Positions 6,342 to 7,409 of a stretch of DNA of 7,409 bases are shown here, in pieces. This DNA is from Phycisphaerales bacterium (lineage in GTDB: Bacteria > Planctomycetota > Phycisphaerae > Phycisphaerales > SM1A02): assembly GCA_007125255.1 (NCBI GenBank), contig SLDM01000527.1, forward strand, positions 1 through 7,409. Reading direction: 5' to 3'. The stretch's first letter is position 1; each line of letters starts with the position of its first letter. The notes under the pieces are model-generated. The model made no database searches. It had not been told where the DNA came from and was given only the letters and a program-made list of their open reading frames with translations. The position numbers and the translations under genes were made by a program.

Positions 6342-7409
6342 ATGCATGGTCCCGGCTCCAACGATCACCCCGCGCCTCCGCGCGGCCCGGACCCGACGGA
6401 GTACATCGCCCTCGCCGCCCTCGCCCCGGGGGACGAGCGGCTGCGCACCATCTTCACCGCCTACTGGCCGGCGTACGAAAGGTGGTTTCTCCGGGAAGGC
6501 GATGCGAAACGGCCGTCGTTCGCCCGCTGCCGACGCGCCCTTCGTGAGTCCATGCCCGAACTGCTCCCGCTCTACGACGCGCTCTGCCAGACGCTTGATG
6601 CGGGCGACGCCGCGGCCCGGTTTCTCGGGCTGTACCGCCCGACACCGTTCATGGCCGGTTGTTCCCAGGCGGTCTGGGTCGGTTCGCCCCCGGAAACCGG
6701 ACCAGAAGCCGGACCAGCCACCGGTCCAGAGACCGGGCCGGCCCGCGCCGGCCAGCGCGACCGGGAGATCGCGCTCGTACGGAACTACGACTACGCGCCG
6801 GATCTCTTCGAAGGGATCAACCTGCTCAGCGCGTGGACGGGGCCGCGCATCATCGGCATGACCGACTGCTTCTGGGGCTTGCTCGACGGGATGAACGAAC
6901 ATGGCCTTGTCGTCGCGCTTGCTTTCGGCGGGCGGAAGGCCGTCGGGGATGGCTTCGCCATTCCGCTGATTCTGCGCTACGTCCTGGAAACCTGCCGCAC
7001 GACCGAGCAGGCGATCGACGCGCTGAAGCGGGTACCCTCGCACATGGCCTACAACTTGCTGATCGTCGATCGAAGGGCGAAGTACGCGACGGTACAGCTC
7101 GCGCCGGACCGGGAGGTGCGGGTCCTCGACGCCCGCGCGTGCACGAACCACCAGGGAGAAGTCGAGTGGAAGGAGCACGCGCAACTGACCCGAACCGTGG
7201 AACGGGAGCAGTATCTGCTGGATGCGCTCGATCAACCCTCGGAGACCCTGCCGGCCTTGGTCGATCGTTTCTTCCGTCCCCCGCTCTACATGAGGGGGCG
7301 GTTTCGAAAGTGGTGCACCCTCTACACGGGGGTGTACGGTCCGTCCGACGGCACGTGCCAGTACCTCTGGCCGAGCGAACGCTGGGAGCAGACCTTCGAC
7401 GAGTTCACC
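6342..7409 (+). CDS. C45-family autoproteolytic acyltransferase/hydrolase (C-terminus cut by window edge)
   Basis: Member of the N-terminal-nucleophile family typified by acyl-CoA:6-aminopenicillanate acyltransferase. These proteins cut themselves before a cysteine, which then acts as nucleophile on amide or acyl substrates. The open frame has 356 visible residues and no stop before the right edge. The predicted cleavage site is Gly106-Cys107 in PFMAGCSQAVW. This leaves a propeptide of about 106 residues, close to that of the Penicillium enzyme (nucleophile Cys103) and a reason to choose ATG 6342. Also seen are LVRNYDY at 145-151, GMNEHGL at 183-189 and TNHQ at 268-271, all typical of the family. 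Residues 118-133 are four Glu/Ala-Thr/Ala-Gly-Pro units. No signal peptide is seen. An in-frame ATG at 6258 would add 28 residues; neither start has a well-placed Shine-Dalgarno. It is transcribed divergently from gabD. Bacterial members mostly have unknown substrates, so penicillin acyltransfer should not be assumed. Confidence 0.82.
   Translation, partial: MHGPGSNDHPAPPRGPDPTEYIALAALAPGDERLRTIFTAYWPAYERWFLREGDAKRPSFARCRRALRESMPELLPLYDALCQTLDAGDAAARFLGLYRPTPFMAGCSQAVWVGSPPETGPEAGPATGPETGPARAGQRDREIALVRNYDYAPDLFEGINLLSAWTGPRIIGMTDCFWGLLDGMNEHGLVVALAFGGRKAVGDGFAIPLILRYVLETCRTTEQAIDALKRVPSHMAYNLLIVDRRAKYATVQLAPDREVRVLDARACTNHQGEVEWKEHAQLTRTVEREQYLLDALDQPSETLPALVDRFFRPPLYMRGRFRKWCTLYTGVYGPSDGTCQYLWPSERWEQTFDEFT
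6693..6740 (+). repeat. Tandem repeat, four 12-base units, in frame within the C45 gene
   Basis: The units are GAAACCGGACCA, GAAGCCGGACCA, GCCACCGGTCCA and GAGACCGGGCCG, encoding ETGP, EAGP, ATGP and ETGP. The unit length is a multiple of three, so copy-number change would keep the frame. It sits between the strand that holds the predicted nucleophile Cys107 and the RNYDY strand, probably in a surface loop. Confidence 0.85.

Noticed and set aside
6285..7235. Minus-strand open frame of 316 codons
   Set aside because: It is antisense to the C45 gene. The plus strand carries the GCS, RNYDY, GMNEHG and TNH motifs, while the minus frame carries none.
1..7409. Search for a novel defence, mobile or RNA-based system
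   Set aside because: No transposase, integrase, reverse transcriptase, nuclease or CRISPR-like spaced repeats were seen. The contents are explained by metabolic enzymes.

Overview
GC-rich bacterial DNA with densely packed genes. It holds four tandem genes on the minus strand and one divergent gene on the plus strand. Both outermost genes run off the window edges. No rRNA, tRNA, CRISPR array, insertion sequence or phage gene was seen. The lineage cannot be fixed from sequence alone. A very long Orn/Lys/Arg-type decarboxylase next to GABA-catabolism genes, in a GC-rich background, would suit a planctomycete-like or other environmental bacterium, but this is a weak guess.

Minus strand, in order of transcription: gabD (6160-4700, succinate/glutarate semialdehyde dehydrogenase), gabT (4514-3156, 4-aminobutyrate aminotransferase), a nitrilase-superfamily amidase (3027-2017) and a fold-type I PLP decarboxylase of the Orn/Lys/Arg family (1965 to beyond position 1, 655 residues visible). 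The intergenic gaps are about 185, 128 and 51 bases. No convincing terminator was seen in them, so one transcript starting upstream of gabD is plausible. A candidate -10 box and a clear Shine-Dalgarno sequence lie in front of gabD.

Read together, the four genes look like an amino-acid or polyamine catabolic cluster. The decarboxylase would turn a basic amino acid (arginine, lysine or ornithine) into its amine. The amidase would hydrolyse an amide or carbamoyl intermediate. GabT and GabD would oxidise the resulting omega-amino acid (GABA, or 5-aminovalerate) to succinate (or glutarate). Two routes fit: arginine to GABA through agmatine and N-carbamoylputrescine, or lysine through 5-aminovaleramide and 5-aminovalerate (the DavA/DavT/DavD scheme). 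The connecting enzymes (agmatine deiminase, putrescine aminotransferase, or lysine monooxygenase) are not in the window, so the substrate is unresolved.

Plus strand: from 6342 to the right edge is a C45-family (acyl-CoA:6-aminopenicillanate acyltransferase-like) N-terminal-nucleophile hydrolase. It carries an in-frame tandem repeat of four 12-base units just after its predicted catalytic cysteine. It shares the divergent promoter region with gabD but has no obvious pathway link to it.
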